Source: Kiritimatiellaceae bacterium
GTDB taxonomy: Bacteria; Verrucomicrobiota; Kiritimatiellia; Kiritimatiellales; Tichowtungiaceae
Direction: 5' to 3'
DNA length: 64,000 bases
Assembly: GCA_013141415.1 (NCBI GenBank)
Contig: JABFQY010000007.1
Span: 18,462-82,461 of the forward strand
A model generated the notes under the pieces. That model saw nothing but the letters and a program-made list of their open reading frames with translations, had not been told where the DNA came from and did not search any database. This document shows, piece by piece, positions 6,538 through 15,200 of this stretch (position 1 is its first letter; each line of letters begins with the position of its first letter). A program made the position numbers and the translations under genes.

Positions 6538-9066
6538 CTAAGCCGCAAACTGGTTGAGCGGAACGTAGTCTTTGACGTATGCAGGAATCAGGTCGCGGTA
6601 TTTCTTCGGCACGGCTTTGAAGTCGCGGACGGAAAAGACCGGATTGGTGGCGAGGTCGGCGAATTCCTTTTCGTCGATGATGTGGCGGACGAGCCCGTCG
6701 GTAACGTAGGCCTTGAAGTAGGTCTTAATCGCCGGAATGGCTTCGGCTTCGTCGGGCTTGGCGTCGGCGACAAATTTGGCGAATTCCTCTTCGAGCAGTT
6801 CGTCCTTGGATTTGAAGCGCGGAATGAGCCCGAAGGCTTTCTCCAGAATTTCGCGCAGCGTCAGCAGCCGATCCACGGAGGCGGCTTTGCGCAGTTTGTC
6901 GAGGGTGTAAAACTGCTCCGGCTTGTCGAAAACCTCGCGGTTGACGTAATCAATGACGCGCTCCCACTGTCCCGCTTCAACCGCGTCGGCGACGGTCGCG
7001 TTTTCGCGCAGGGTGTCCTCAAATTGCTGGAAGAACATCCGGTCGATCTTCATGCCGCCGTAGCCGATGGTTTCTTCTTTGATCGTTTCGAGCAGGTCTT
7101 CGCCGGTGTGGTCGTAGAGGCCGCCGGACGGTGGCGGCGGATTCGGGCCTTCGCCGCCTTTGCCTTTCGGGCGCGGAAGCTTCAGCACTTCGTCGTAGTT
7201 AAATTCCTTCTCGAAGTATTCGCAGTTGGCAAAAAAGTCGAAGAGCTTGAAGGCGGATTTCAGCGGCTTTTCGACATGCTCTTTGATCGTTTCGTCGAAG
7301 AGCTCTTCGCGGAAGTCGTGCTTGCGGGTGCCGCGCCCTTTGATCTGAATGAAGTCCGTCGGAGAAAAGACCGGGCGGAAGAGGCCGAGATTGAGAATGT
7401 CGGGGCAGTCGTAGCCGGTGGTCATCATGCCGACGGTGACGCAAACACGGGCCTTGCTGGTTTTATAGGCGGGGATGACATTCGATTCGCCCAGCAGCTT
7501 GTTATTGGCGAAGTTGATCGTCATCTGCTGGGCGTCGGGAATCTGCGAGGTGACCTGCACGGCGAAGTCCGACTGGTATTTTCCGGGGAACATGCGGTCA
7601 GCCATCTGATTGAGAATCTGAGCCAGCTTGGCGGCGTGGTTCTGGCTGACGGCGAAGACAATCGACTTGCCGATTTCGCCGCTGACCGGATCGCGCAGGG
7701 CGTGCTCCAGAAAGGTTTTGCAGAAAAGCCGGTTGGTGGCATCGGCGAAGAAACGCTTCTCAAACTCGCGCTGTTTGAAGGCTTCCTGCTGATCTTCACC
7801 GGCATCATCGGTGAACGAGACGATGAATCCTTTTTCGGAAAGCAGTTCGGTGGTGATTTCCGTGCGGGCGTCCACAACCGTCGGATTGATCAGAAACCCA
7901 TCCTTTACGCCGTCGAGCAGGGTGTAGCGGAACGTCGGCTGGCTGTTTTCGCAGCCGAAGGTTCGGTAGGTGTCAAGCAGCAGGCGGCGTTCGGTTTCAC
8001 GCGGGTCGCGGGTGGTCGGCGAGGATTTGCTGAACCGTTTGAGATAGTCGCGCGGCGTGGCGGTGAGGCCGAGTTTATAGCCGATGAAGTAGTCGAAGAC
8101 GGCGCGGGCATTGCCGCCGATGGAGCGGTGCGCTTCGTCGGAAATGACCAGATCAAAGTCGGTCGGCGAAAAGAGCCGCTGGTATTTGTTGTTGAAGAGC
8201 AGTGATTGCACGGTGGTAACGACGATTTCGGCGTGCCGCCAGTCGTCGCGGTTTTCTTTGTAGATGACGGTTTTGAAATCGGAGGACAGCAGGGCCGTGA
8301 ACGCTTTTTTGGCCTGATCCTCCAGTTCGAGGCGATCCACCAGAAACAGCACGCGCCGGGCATTGCCGGAGCGGAGAAAAAGTTTGATGACGGCGGCGGC
8401 GGTGAGCGTTTTGCCGGTGCCGGTCGCCATCTCAAACAGAAAGCGGTCTGCGCCATCTTTGACCGCCTGTTGCAGAGAATGCATGGCTTTCAACTGATAG
8501 GGCCGCAGGAAACGCAGCTTGTTGGTCTGGATGTAGCCGGGACGTTCGGCCGCGTTGCGCCACGCCGCTTCGGACTGATAGTTCGGACGCTGGGTCAGCA
8601 CGATGTAGTCGGCGCCGACCTGATCTTTGACGAGGCGTTGCGGATCCGGTGCGGTCTGTTTGTAACCCGTCACGGACTCCGGCGAAGGAAAGGATGTGAT
8701 GTGGTATGGATTGCCGCGCTCCAGATCCCAGAAGTAGTGCAGGTTGCCGTTGGAGAGAATGACGAACCGGCAGTTCTGGGACTTGGCATATTTGCGGGCC
8801 TGTTCTTTGCCGACGAGCGGGTTTTTGTCCTCCGCTTTGGCCTCAAGGATGATCAGCGGAAAGCCTTTGCTGTCCAGCAGCAGGAAGTCGATGAATCCTT
8901 TGCCCGCTTTCTCAAAGTTTTCGCCGAGTCCGTCGAGCGCCTGTTTGGTGAGTGTGACGCTGGGTTCGAGCTGAATGTTTGCGGGACTGCCGGCGTCCGC
9001 GAAGAAACGCCAGCCGGCCTCTTCGAGCAGTTTGTTGATTTTGATGCGGGCGGCGGCTTCTTTCAT
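6538..9066 (-). CDS. hsdR: Type I restriction enzyme HsdR (endonuclease/translocase)
   Basis: The protein is 842 residues from ATG 9066, which has GGAAA upstream; longer starts add residues without family match. In order: a PD-(D/E)xK nuclease domain (GKGFIDFLL, then IILEAKAEDKNP), an SF2 motor with Walker A ATGTGKT at 214-220, ISDEAHRS as motif II and GLTATPRD as motif III, and an EcoEI-type C-terminal domain. HsdR translocates and cuts DNA after the HsdM/HsdS core recognises an unmethylated site. It is the first gene of the operon, followed by the four-helix protein and hsdMS. All key motifs look intact, so the system may be active. Confidence 0.95.
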   Translation of the reverse strand: MKEAAARIKINKLLEEAGWRFFADAGSPANIQLEPSVTLTKQALDGLGENFEKAGKGFIDFLLLDSKGFPLIILEAKAEDKNPLVGKEQARKYAKSQNCRFVILSNGNLHYFWDLERGNPYHITSFPSPESVTGYKQTAPDPQRLVKDQVGADYIVLTQRPNYQSEAAWRNAAERPGYIQTNKLRFLRPYQLKAMHSLQQAVKDGADRFLFEMATGTGKTLTAAAVIKLFLRSGNARRVLFLVDRLELEDQAKKAFTALLSSDFKTVIYKENRDDWRHAEIVVTTVQSLLFNNKYQRLFSPTDFDLVISDEAHRSIGGNARAVFDYFIGYKLGLTATPRDYLKRFSKSSPTTRDPRETERRLLLDTYRTFGCENSQPTFRYTLLDGVKDGFLINPTVVDARTEITTELLSEKGFIVSFTDDAGEDQQEAFKQREFEKRFFADATNRLFCKTFLEHALRDPVSGEIGKSIVFAVSQNHAAKLAQILNQMADRMFPGKYQSDFAVQVTSQIPDAQQMTINFANNKLLGESNVIPAYKTSKARVCVTVGMMTTGYDCPDILNLGLFRPVFSPTDFIQIKGRGTRKHDFREELFDETIKEHVEKPLKSAFKLFDFFANCEYFEKEFNYDEVLKLPRPKGKGGEGPNPPPPSGGLYDHTGEDLLETIKEETIGYGGMKIDRMFFQQFEDTLRENATVADAVEAGQWERVIDYVNREVFDKPEQFYTLDKLRKAASVDRLLTLREILEKAFGLIPRFKSKDELLEEEFAKFVADAKPDEAEAIPAIKTYFKAYVTDGLVRHIIDEKEFADLATNPVFSVRDFKAVPKKYRDLIPAYVKDYVPLNQFAA

Positions 9067-9190
9067 AGAGTTTCCAGCGCAACGGTTAATGCGGAGCAAT
9101 ATGCCGTCCAGCTTGCGCAATGACAAGCCGCAAGGCTGTTCTTCCAATCATTGAAAGCGGTGCGGGCGCTCAGCACACTTCGTGGTGAAG

Positions 9191-9865
9191 CTATTTCTTT
9201 TTCCCGAAGTCGCAGAGGTTGCACTGGTGGCAGTCGATGCCGGGCGGGTTCCACGGGCGACCGGCTTTTTTGGCTTTGCGCAGGTTGTTCCAGTTGATGG
9301 CCGCCAGCAGAATGCCGAGCAGGATGAATGCACCGGGGGCCTGGCCCATGAGCATGAACGGGTGCGCCCAGCCTTCGATCAGTTTGATCTGAAAGAGCGA
9401 GCCGGTGGATAAAAATTCCCGGATGCCGCCGATGACGGTGAGCGACAGCGTGAATCCGAGGCCCATGCCGATGCCGTCGGCGATAGAGGCAAGTATGCCG
9501 TTCTTACAGGCGAACGCTTCGGCGCGTCCGAGGACGATGCAGTTCACGACGATCAGCGGAATGAAAATTCCGAGTGCCTGATAAATGGCTTCCGGTGCGT
9601 AGGCCTGCATGAGCAGATCGACTACCGTAACGAAAGCGGCGATGACGACGACGTAGCAGGGGATGCGTACTTTTTTCGGCACGACGTTGCGGATGAGTGA
9701 AATCACCATATTGCTGCCTGCCAGCACGAACAGCGTCGCCAGTCCCATGCTGAATCCGTTGACGGCGTTATTGGTGACGGCCAGTGTCGGGCACATGCCA
9801 AGCAACAGTACAAATGTCGGGTTTTCCTTAAAAATACCTTTGGTGAGTTCTTTGAATAAGGACAT
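9191..9865 (-). CDS. rnfE: Electron transport complex subunit RnfE
   Basis: This 224-residue, six-helix membrane protein of the RnfA/RnfE (NqrD/NqrE) family shows LLGMCPTLAVTNNAVNGFSM and the half-channel cysteine signature GIFIPLIVVNCIVLGRAEAF. A C-terminal tail DCHQCNLCDFGKKK carries extra cysteines. The start codon overlaps the rnfG stop by one base (TAATG). It is the last gene of the rnfABCDGE operon, which couples ferredoxin oxidation and NAD reduction to Na+ or H+ export. Confidence 0.96.
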   Translation of the reverse strand: MSLFKELTKGIFKENPTFVLLLGMCPTLAVTNNAVNGFSMGLATLFVLAGSNMVISLIRNVVPKKVRIPCYVVVIAAFVTVVDLLMQAYAPEAIYQALGIFIPLIVVNCIVLGRAEAFACKNGILASIADGIGMGLGFTLSLTVIGGIREFLSTGSLFQIKLIEGWAHPFMLMGQAPGAFILLGILLAAINWNNLRKAKKAGRPWNPPGIDCHQCNLCDFGKKK

Positions 9866-10512
9866 TACTTTGTCTCCTTCAGGAGCTGTGCTTTGTTCTG
9901 CGCGAATGTTTCGGCAATGGTGAAGACAGCGCCGCCGACGGCCCGGCTGGTGATCGTGGCCCCGGTGATGGCATCAAGTTCTCCGCCGTCTTTTTTGACG
10001 GCCCACGGCGTCTGACCGGCTTCGGCTTTCATACCGTTGAACTGGTCGAGAATTTTATTCGGCGGCAGGCCGGTTTCTTTTTTGCCGGCGATGATTCCGG
10101 AAATAGTTTTTTCACGCACCCGTTCTGCGACGACGGTGCCGAGTCCCGGAGTTTCCGACTGTCGGGTGACGAGCACGGTGGTGATCGTCCCGTCCGGTTT
10201 GAGTCCAGCCAGTACGCAGACTTCACCGGCATACCCCTTGGTCGAGACGGTTTCACCGGCAAAGCCGGTGATCTGTCCGTCTTTGCGGGCGGCGTAGAAG
10301 GTGACGCCGCCGAGCGTGACGGCTTCCTGAGTCGGCTGGTTGTTAAAAGCAGGAAGAACCTGACTCAGCGCGGCGGTACTTTTCTTCTGCTGGGCGGCGG
10401 CAATCGGCGCTTCGGTGACGACAAAGACCCACGCCATCAGCGCCGTGGCGACGCAGGAAATCAGTCCGGTGCTCAGCACGAGCGGAGTAAGTTTGACGTT
10501 CTCGCTGCTCAT
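9865..10512 (-). CDS. rnfG: Electron transport complex subunit RnfG (covalent FMN)
   Basis: The protein has 215 residues with one N-terminal transmembrane helix and a periplasmic FMN-binding domain. The flavinylation motif is visible as DAITGATITS, where the second threonine carries FMN by phosphoester linkage in the family. Its start overlaps the rnfD stop by 4 bp and its stop overlaps rnfE, consistent with tight translational coupling. Confidence 0.95.
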   Translation of the reverse strand: MSSENVKLTPLVLSTGLISCVATALMAWVFVVTEAPIAAAQQKKSTAALSQVLPAFNNQPTQEAVTLGGVTFYAARKDGQITGFAGETVSTKGYAGEVCVLAGLKPDGTITTVLVTRQSETPGLGTVVAERVREKTISGIIAGKKETGLPPNKILDQFNGMKAEAGQTPWAVKKDGGELDAITGATITSRAVGGAVFTIAETFAQNKAQLLKETK

Positions 10513-11519
10513 TGCGCGGCCTCCTTTTTGATGCGGATGTAGCCGAACGGTTTGCCGATGGTGTAGCGGTCGATGAGCGGAGTGAGTGCGTTCATAAAGA
10601 GGATGGAGAAGCTGACGCCTTCCGGATAGCCGCCCCAGATGCGGATGACGCTGGTGATGATGCCGCAGCCGCAGCCGAAGATCAGCGCGCCGTTGGCCGT
10701 CATCGGTGAGGTGACCATGTCGGTCGCCATGAAAAACGCGCCGATCATCAGTCCGCCTGCAAGAACGTGATAGAGCGCAGGCGGAGTCAGTTCGGGATTA
10801 AAGTGATGGGCGAGACCGGTGATCAGAGCGACGGTTCCGATGAACGAAGCGGGCACATGCCATTTGATCAGCCGGCGAACCAGCAGGAACGCGCCGCCGA
10901 TGAGCAGAGCGAGCGCCGAGGTTTCGCCGAGACATCCGCCGACGTTGCCGATGAACAGATCCTGAATGGAGGCCAGCTCTTTGCCGGTCGCCGCCAATGG
11001 CGTTGCGCCGGTCAGTGCGTCGTAGGCCAGCCATTGGCCGGGTGCCGGTTTGACCCATGTAGTCATCAGTTGCGGGAAGCCGATGAGCAGAGCGACGCGG
11101 GCGACGAGCGCCGGATTGAAGGGGTTGTAACCGAGTCCGCCGAAAAGTTGTTTGCCGAGGCCGATGGCCAGTAGCGAGCCGAGAATGCAAATCCACCACG
11201 GCGCGCCTGCCGAAAGATTCATCGCCAGCAGCAGACCGGTGAGGGCCGCGCTGCCGTCTTTCCAGCTATCGGAAGAACGTCCAGCCGCTTTGTTCCACAG
11301 CACTTCAACGGCCATGCAGCCGACGGTGCAGAGTACCATGACTTCCAGAGCGGCCAGTCCGAAAAACCAGACGGCGGCGAGGGCGGCAGGCATCAGGGCG
11401 ATGAATACCTGCACCATGATTTTAGAAATTGTTTCGCCGCCGCGAATGTGCGGCGAATTGCTGATCACCAGTTTTGTGGCATCAGGCATTTGAACAACGG
11501 TGGTTTCTGTTTCTGACAT
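10509..11519 (-). CDS. rnfD: Electron transport complex subunit RnfD (covalent FMN)
   Basis: A 336-residue polytopic membrane protein of the NqrB/RnfD family. The covalent-FMN site is LTGATPLA in the central loop, and the GLGYNPFNPALVARV segment is typical of RnfD. It sits between rnfC (9-bp gap) and rnfG (4-bp overlap). Confidence 0.96.
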   Translation of the reverse strand: MSETETTVVQMPDATKLVISNSPHIRGGETISKIMVQVFIALMPAALAAVWFFGLAALEVMVLCTVGCMAVEVLWNKAAGRSSDSWKDGSAALTGLLLAMNLSAGAPWWICILGSLLAIGLGKQLFGGLGYNPFNPALVARVALLIGFPQLMTTWVKPAPGQWLAYDALTGATPLAATGKELASIQDLFIGNVGGCLGETSALALLIGGAFLLVRRLIKWHVPASFIGTVALITGLAHHFNPELTPPALYHVLAGGLMIGAFFMATDMVTSPMTANGALIFGCGCGIITSVIRIWGGYPEGVSFSILFMNALTPLIDRYTIGKPFGYIRIKKEAAQ

Positions 11520-11528
11520 AAGGTGGCT

Positions 11529-12857
11529 CTATTTTTTCTGTTGTTTACGGCGGGCTGCCAGAATTTCGGCCTTCGCCCGTTTGAAGTGCTGGTTGAGCGG
11601 ACGGTGCGACGGGCAGACATAGCTGCATGAACCGCATTCGATGCAGGCCGCGACGTTGAGCTGTTCCGCCCAGTCAAAGCGTTCGTTTTCAACCGCCTGG
11701 CTGATGGTGGCGGGCAGAATATCCATCGGGCAGGCTTCGACGCAGCGTCCGCAGCGGATGCACGGCTCGGAGGTGTACTGCGAAACCTGCTCGACCGGAA
11801 TGAGCAGAATGCCCGACGTATTTTTCATGACGGTGACATCGAGCGAATTCTGTGCGAAGCCCATCATCGGTCCGCCGAGCAGCAGTTTGGCTGGCTGGTA
11901 TTTTACGCCGCCCGCCAGTTCAAGCGCTTTCGAAATCGGCGTGCCGATGCGGAAGCGCCAGTTACCGGGATTGACGAGCGGTTCGCCGGTGACGGTGGTG
12001 ATCCGTTCGATTGAAGGAATGCCTTTGACAACCGCTTCAACCACGGCGACGGCGGAGGCGACGTTTTGCACGACGCAACCGACATCCATCGGCAGTCCGC
12101 CGATTGGAACCTCGCGGCCGGTGAGTGCATAAATGAGTTGTTTTTCAGCGCCTTGCGGATAGTTGACGCGCAGTTTCTGCACGGTGACGCTGTATTTACT
12201 GGCAAACGCGTTGAGCTTCGAAATCGCGTCGGGCTTGTTCGCCTCCACGCCGATGACGGCGGTTTTGAGGCCGAGGATACGGGCGAGAATCGCCGCGCCG
12301 AGCAGAACGTCTTCGGTTTGTTCGAGCATCAGGCGGTGGTCGGCCGTGAGGTAAGGTTCACATTCCGCGCCGTTGAGAATCAGTGTATCGACCGGTTTAG
12401 TCGGCGAAAGTTTGACGTGCGACGGGAACCCCGCGCCGCCCATGCCGACGATACCGGCGTCAACCACGCGCTGTTTCAAAACCGCCGGATCGGTGTTCCG
12501 CCAGTCGGCAATCGGTTCGAAGGGTGAACCCCATTCGTCCTTGCCGTCGGCGGTGATTTCGATGGATGGAACGCTGACGCAGGCCGGGCCGGGGCTCTTT
12601 TCAATCGCGGTAACGGTTCCGCTGGTCGGCGCGTGAAGCGGTACAGAAACAAAGCCGGAGGCTTTGGCGAGCAGCTGGCCTTTTTTTACGAGGTCGCCTT
12701 TCTTAACGACAATTTCCGGCGGCGCGCCGATGTTCTGGTGGACGATGACGGTGTATTTTCCGAGCAGTGGCGCGGTCTGCACCGGCTTGGAAGCCGAGAG
12801 CGCTTTGCTGTCTTCCGGGTGGACACCGCCTTTGAATTTACGCGGGTTGTCGCTCAT
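11529..12857 (-). CDS. rnfC: Electron transport complex subunit RnfC
   Basis: 442 residues. The N-terminus has a barrel-sandwich segment (KKGDLVKKGQLLAKASGF), then the NADH/FMN-binding domain (GMGGAGFPSHVKL) and an SLBB-like region. The C-terminal third holds two [4Fe-4S] motifs, CIRCGRCVEACP and CIECGSCSYVCP. RnfC is the NAD-facing peripheral subunit. The start overlaps the rnfB stop by four bases. Confidence 0.97.
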   Translation of the reverse strand: MSDNPRKFKGGVHPEDSKALSASKPVQTAPLLGKYTVIVHQNIGAPPEIVVKKGDLVKKGQLLAKASGFVSVPLHAPTSGTVTAIEKSPGPACVSVPSIEITADGKDEWGSPFEPIADWRNTDPAVLKQRVVDAGIVGMGGAGFPSHVKLSPTKPVDTLILNGAECEPYLTADHRLMLEQTEDVLLGAAILARILGLKTAVIGVEANKPDAISKLNAFASKYSVTVQKLRVNYPQGAEKQLIYALTGREVPIGGLPMDVGCVVQNVASAVAVVEAVVKGIPSIERITTVTGEPLVNPGNWRFRIGTPISKALELAGGVKYQPAKLLLGGPMMGFAQNSLDVTVMKNTSGILLIPVEQVSQYTSEPCIRCGRCVEACPMDILPATISQAVENERFDWAEQLNVAACIECGSCSYVCPSHRPLNQHFKRAKAEILAARRKQQKK

Positions 12858-13684
12858 TTCAAAACTCCTTCATACGCACCAGCGGCGTGTTTCGTGGCCA
12901 GACGCAGTGCCGTGGTCGGGCATTTGGCTTTTTCAACCAAATCGGGCAGGGGCGGATTTCCGTAATTGGTGGCGACCAAAAATCCGTTGACGGTCATCTG
13001 GTTTTCACTGTCGGCGGCTTTAACGCACTTGCGGCAGGCGATGCAGGCGGCTTTGCAGACTTTCAGTTTGATCGGACCTTTTTCCGGCGAACTGCAATAG
13101 ACGTGCACATCGACGGCGGCGGGCGCGAGGACGATTAGATTCTTCGGGCAGGTATCGACACATTTTCCGCAGCCGACGCACAGTTCGGGATGAACCACGG
13201 CGAGACCGTCGCGCATTTCGATGGCATCGAACGGACAGGCGCGGGCACAACTGGCAAAGCCGATACAGCCGAAGTCGCAGCCTTTGGCGCCGCCTGCGAC
13301 GAGTGCGGCGGAGCGGCAGTCGCCGATGCCGTTGTATGGCGAGCGGACGGTGACGGCACAACTTCCGCCGCAACGGACAACCGCGAAGACCTTTTCTTTT
13401 TCTCCGGCGGTGATGCCGAGATAATCGGCGATTCGTTGAATATTTTCAGCGTTACTGACAGGACACTGCGAAGGAATCGTGCGGCCTTCGACGATGGCTT
13501 TGGCGAAGTCGGCGCAACCGGCATAGCCGCAGCCGCCGCAGTTGACGCCGGGCAGCATTTCGGTGACGGTTTCAATGCGCGAATCCGTTTCAACGGCAAA
13601 CGCTTTGGCGGTCGCGCCGATGACCAGCGCGAGGAGTGCGCCGAGGCCGGTGGCAAAAAGTACAGCGGTGATAATCATTGTCAT
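12854..13684 (-). CDS. rnfB: Electron transport complex subunit RnfB (ferredoxin-type)
   Basis: 276 residues: an N-terminal membrane anchor, the four-cysteine cluster domain starting GVNCGGCGYAGC, then ferredoxin motifs including CIGFASCARACPFDAI, CVGCGKCVDTCP and CKAACIACRKCV. RnfB receives electrons from soluble ferredoxin. Two ATGs (13684 and 13678) are possible starts and neither has a strong Shine-Dalgarno; the first is used here. Confidence 0.95.
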   Translation of the reverse strand: MTMIITAVLFATGLGALLALVIGATAKAFAVETDSRIETVTEMLPGVNCGGCGYAGCADFAKAIVEGRTIPSQCPVSNAENIQRIADYLGITAGEKEKVFAVVRCGGSCAVTVRSPYNGIGDCRSAALVAGGAKGCDFGCIGFASCARACPFDAIEMRDGLAVVHPELCVGCGKCVDTCPKNLIVLAPAAVDVHVYCSSPEKGPIKLKVCKAACIACRKCVKAADSENQMTVNGFLVATNYGNPPLPDLVEKAKCPTTALRLATKHAAGAYEGVLK

Positions 13685-13702
13685 AGCGTTATCAATCGTT
13701 GG

Positions 13703-14305
13703 TTAGACAAGTCCGGAAAATCCCATGAAGACCATCGCCAGAATGCCGGCGGTGACCAGCGCGATAGCTGTTCCCTGAAACGGGGCCGGCACTTTGGCCA
13801 GGTCGAGCCGTTCGCGCAGGCTGGAGAAAAGAACCAGCGCTAGCGCAAAGCCGATGGCTGAGCAGGTGCCGAAGATGGTGGATTCAATGACGCCGCGCCC
13901 GGCTTTTACATTCAGTTCGGCCGCGCCGAGTACCGCGCAGTTGGTGGTGATCAGCGGCAGGAAAATGCCGAGCGCCTGATAGAGCGGCGGGCTGAACTTC
14001 TGAAGGATGATTTCCACCAGCTGAACCAGCGCGGCAATCACGACGATGAAGACCAGAATTTTCAGGAACGTCAGGTTGATGGCTTTTCCGGCGATCATGA
14101 AGGTCTGTGAAAGGATGTATTTATAAATGGCGGAAGTAACCATGGAGGCCAGCGCCATAACGAAGATTACCGCGCCGGACATGCCGAGGGCCGTTTCGAG
14201 CTTTTTGGAAACTCCGAGGAACGGACAGATCCCGAGAATTTTGGAGAGAACGAAGTTATTAACCAGAATTGCACCAACCGTGATCGCGAGAACGCCATTT
14301 GCCAT
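13703..14305 (-). CDS. rnfA: Electron transport complex subunit RnfA
   Basis: A 200-residue, six-helix membrane protein paralogous to RnfE, with NNFVLSKILGICPFLGVSKK and the cysteine signature GIFLPLITTNCAVLGAAEL. Both half-channel cysteines that ligate the intramembrane Fe-S centre in the family are present. It is the promoter-proximal gene of the operon, and the canonical order A-B-C-D-G-E is kept. Confidence 0.96.
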   Translation of the reverse strand: MANGVLAITVGAILVNNFVLSKILGICPFLGVSKKLETALGMSGAVIFVMALASMVTSAIYKYILSQTFMIAGKAINLTFLKILVFIVVIAALVQLVEIILQKFSPPLYQALGIFLPLITTNCAVLGAAELNVKAGRGVIESTIFGTCSAIGFALALVLFSSLRERLDLAKVPAPFQGTAIALVTAGILAMVFMGFSGLV

Positions 14306-14341
14306 AAACCGGCCCTTTCAAATAGACAAAAAAGACGGGAA

Positions 14342-14370
14342 AATTTACGGAATGGCCCGCGCTTAATCAA
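14342..14370 (-). promoter_or_regulatory. Predicted sigma-70-type promoter of the rnf operon
   Basis: On the minus strand TTGATT (14370-14365) is separated by 17 bp from TAAATT (14347-14342), about 36 bp upstream of the rnfA ATG. The spacing is ideal and no other gene lies between. Confidence 0.6.
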
Positions 14371-14405
14371 TCACCGTTTGCCGTTTATTCGGAAACAGAT
14401 TTTTA

Positions 14406-14903
14406 TCAGATCGAAGCAACCTGACGTCCGCGTTCGACGTAGAAGCAGTGATGGCCGATCGTGGTGAGGTATTGCATATCGCCAGCCCAGTACGGACTGA
14501 CGTAGTCGGCGTGATAATGCGTGGCGCCATAGGTGTTGTCCCTGAGCTGTCCTTGTTCCATGAGGGCAATCAGGTTCATGGCATCAATGAAAGGTCCGGG
14601 CTGGCTCTGGGCGCGGCTGAGAAGCGGGCTGTAGTCAGGTGTATTGGTTTTCCAGACGCTGGCCATACAGGAAAAGGCGCCGTGCTTGACGGTGATCGGC
14701 ACCAGTCGGCTGAAATCGCCTTTAGCGCGGTTCAGCATGACGTTCAAAACAGCCTGCATGCCGTCCTGTCCCTCGCCGCCAGCCTCCAATACCATGCAGG
14801 CAGCGACAATCTGGCGATCGTAGCTGTTTAAGAAGCCGTCGGCCTGCGCACGCCCTGCGGCGACGCTGAACAGAACGGCAAAAAGTAAAATCTTCCGTTT
14901 CAT
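14406..14903 (-). CDS. Secreted cell-wall hydrolase, SleB/Hydrolase_2 family
   Basis: 165 residues with a signal peptide (MKRKILLFAVLFSVAAGRAQA). The family pattern is clear: EAGGEGQDGMQAVLNVMLNR with the catalytic glutamate, then ATHYH and a terminal IGHHCFYV. Characterised members cleave peptidoglycan glycan strands as lytic transglycosylases. It is upstream of rnfA on the same strand, but rnfA has its own promoter. Confidence 0.88.
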   Translation of the reverse strand: MKRKILLFAVLFSVAAGRAQADGFLNSYDRQIVAACMVLEAGGEGQDGMQAVLNVMLNRAKGDFSRLVPITVKHGAFSCMASVWKTNTPDYSPLLSRAQSQPGPFIDAMNLIALMEQGQLRDNTYGATHYHADYVSPYWAGDMQYLTTIGHHCFYVERGRQVASI

Positions 14904-15167
14904 GCTTTCTCCCCCTGTGCTTTAAATCTCCCCCGAGACGGCACGTTTGAAAAAGAGCGGCGGACTCTACGCAGGCCGAAAAAGCTGTAAAGGGCAAAAA
15001 ACCGCTTTTTCCGGATCAGGGAATCCGGTTCCGGAGGCTGGATTCCGGTGCGGCCCTGTGTTCAAAGGGTGAAACGGATGCAGGAAGGGCCGGAAATGAC
15101 CTTGAACGAAACCGGATATTTGTCTGACGGGAAGCAAAAACCGCCCTTGGCGAAGGCTGTTCAAGCG

Positions 15168-15200
15168 GACTAAATGCCGGTTTGAAGTCGGTATTTAGTC
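15168..15200. other. Hairpin spanning the glgP stop codon
   Basis: GACTAAAT and ATTTAGTC pair around an inner CCG/CGG and a 9-nt loop, and the glgP TAA lies in the stem. No U-tract follows, so this is not a standard terminator. The remaining intergenic stretch 14904-15167 shows nothing I can assign. Confidence 0.5.

Noticed and set aside
6682..8205. 507-codon plus-strand frame opposite hsdR
   Set aside because: Antisense of the HsdR motor domain; Val/Phe/Gly-rich composition typical of shadow frames in GC-rich DNA.
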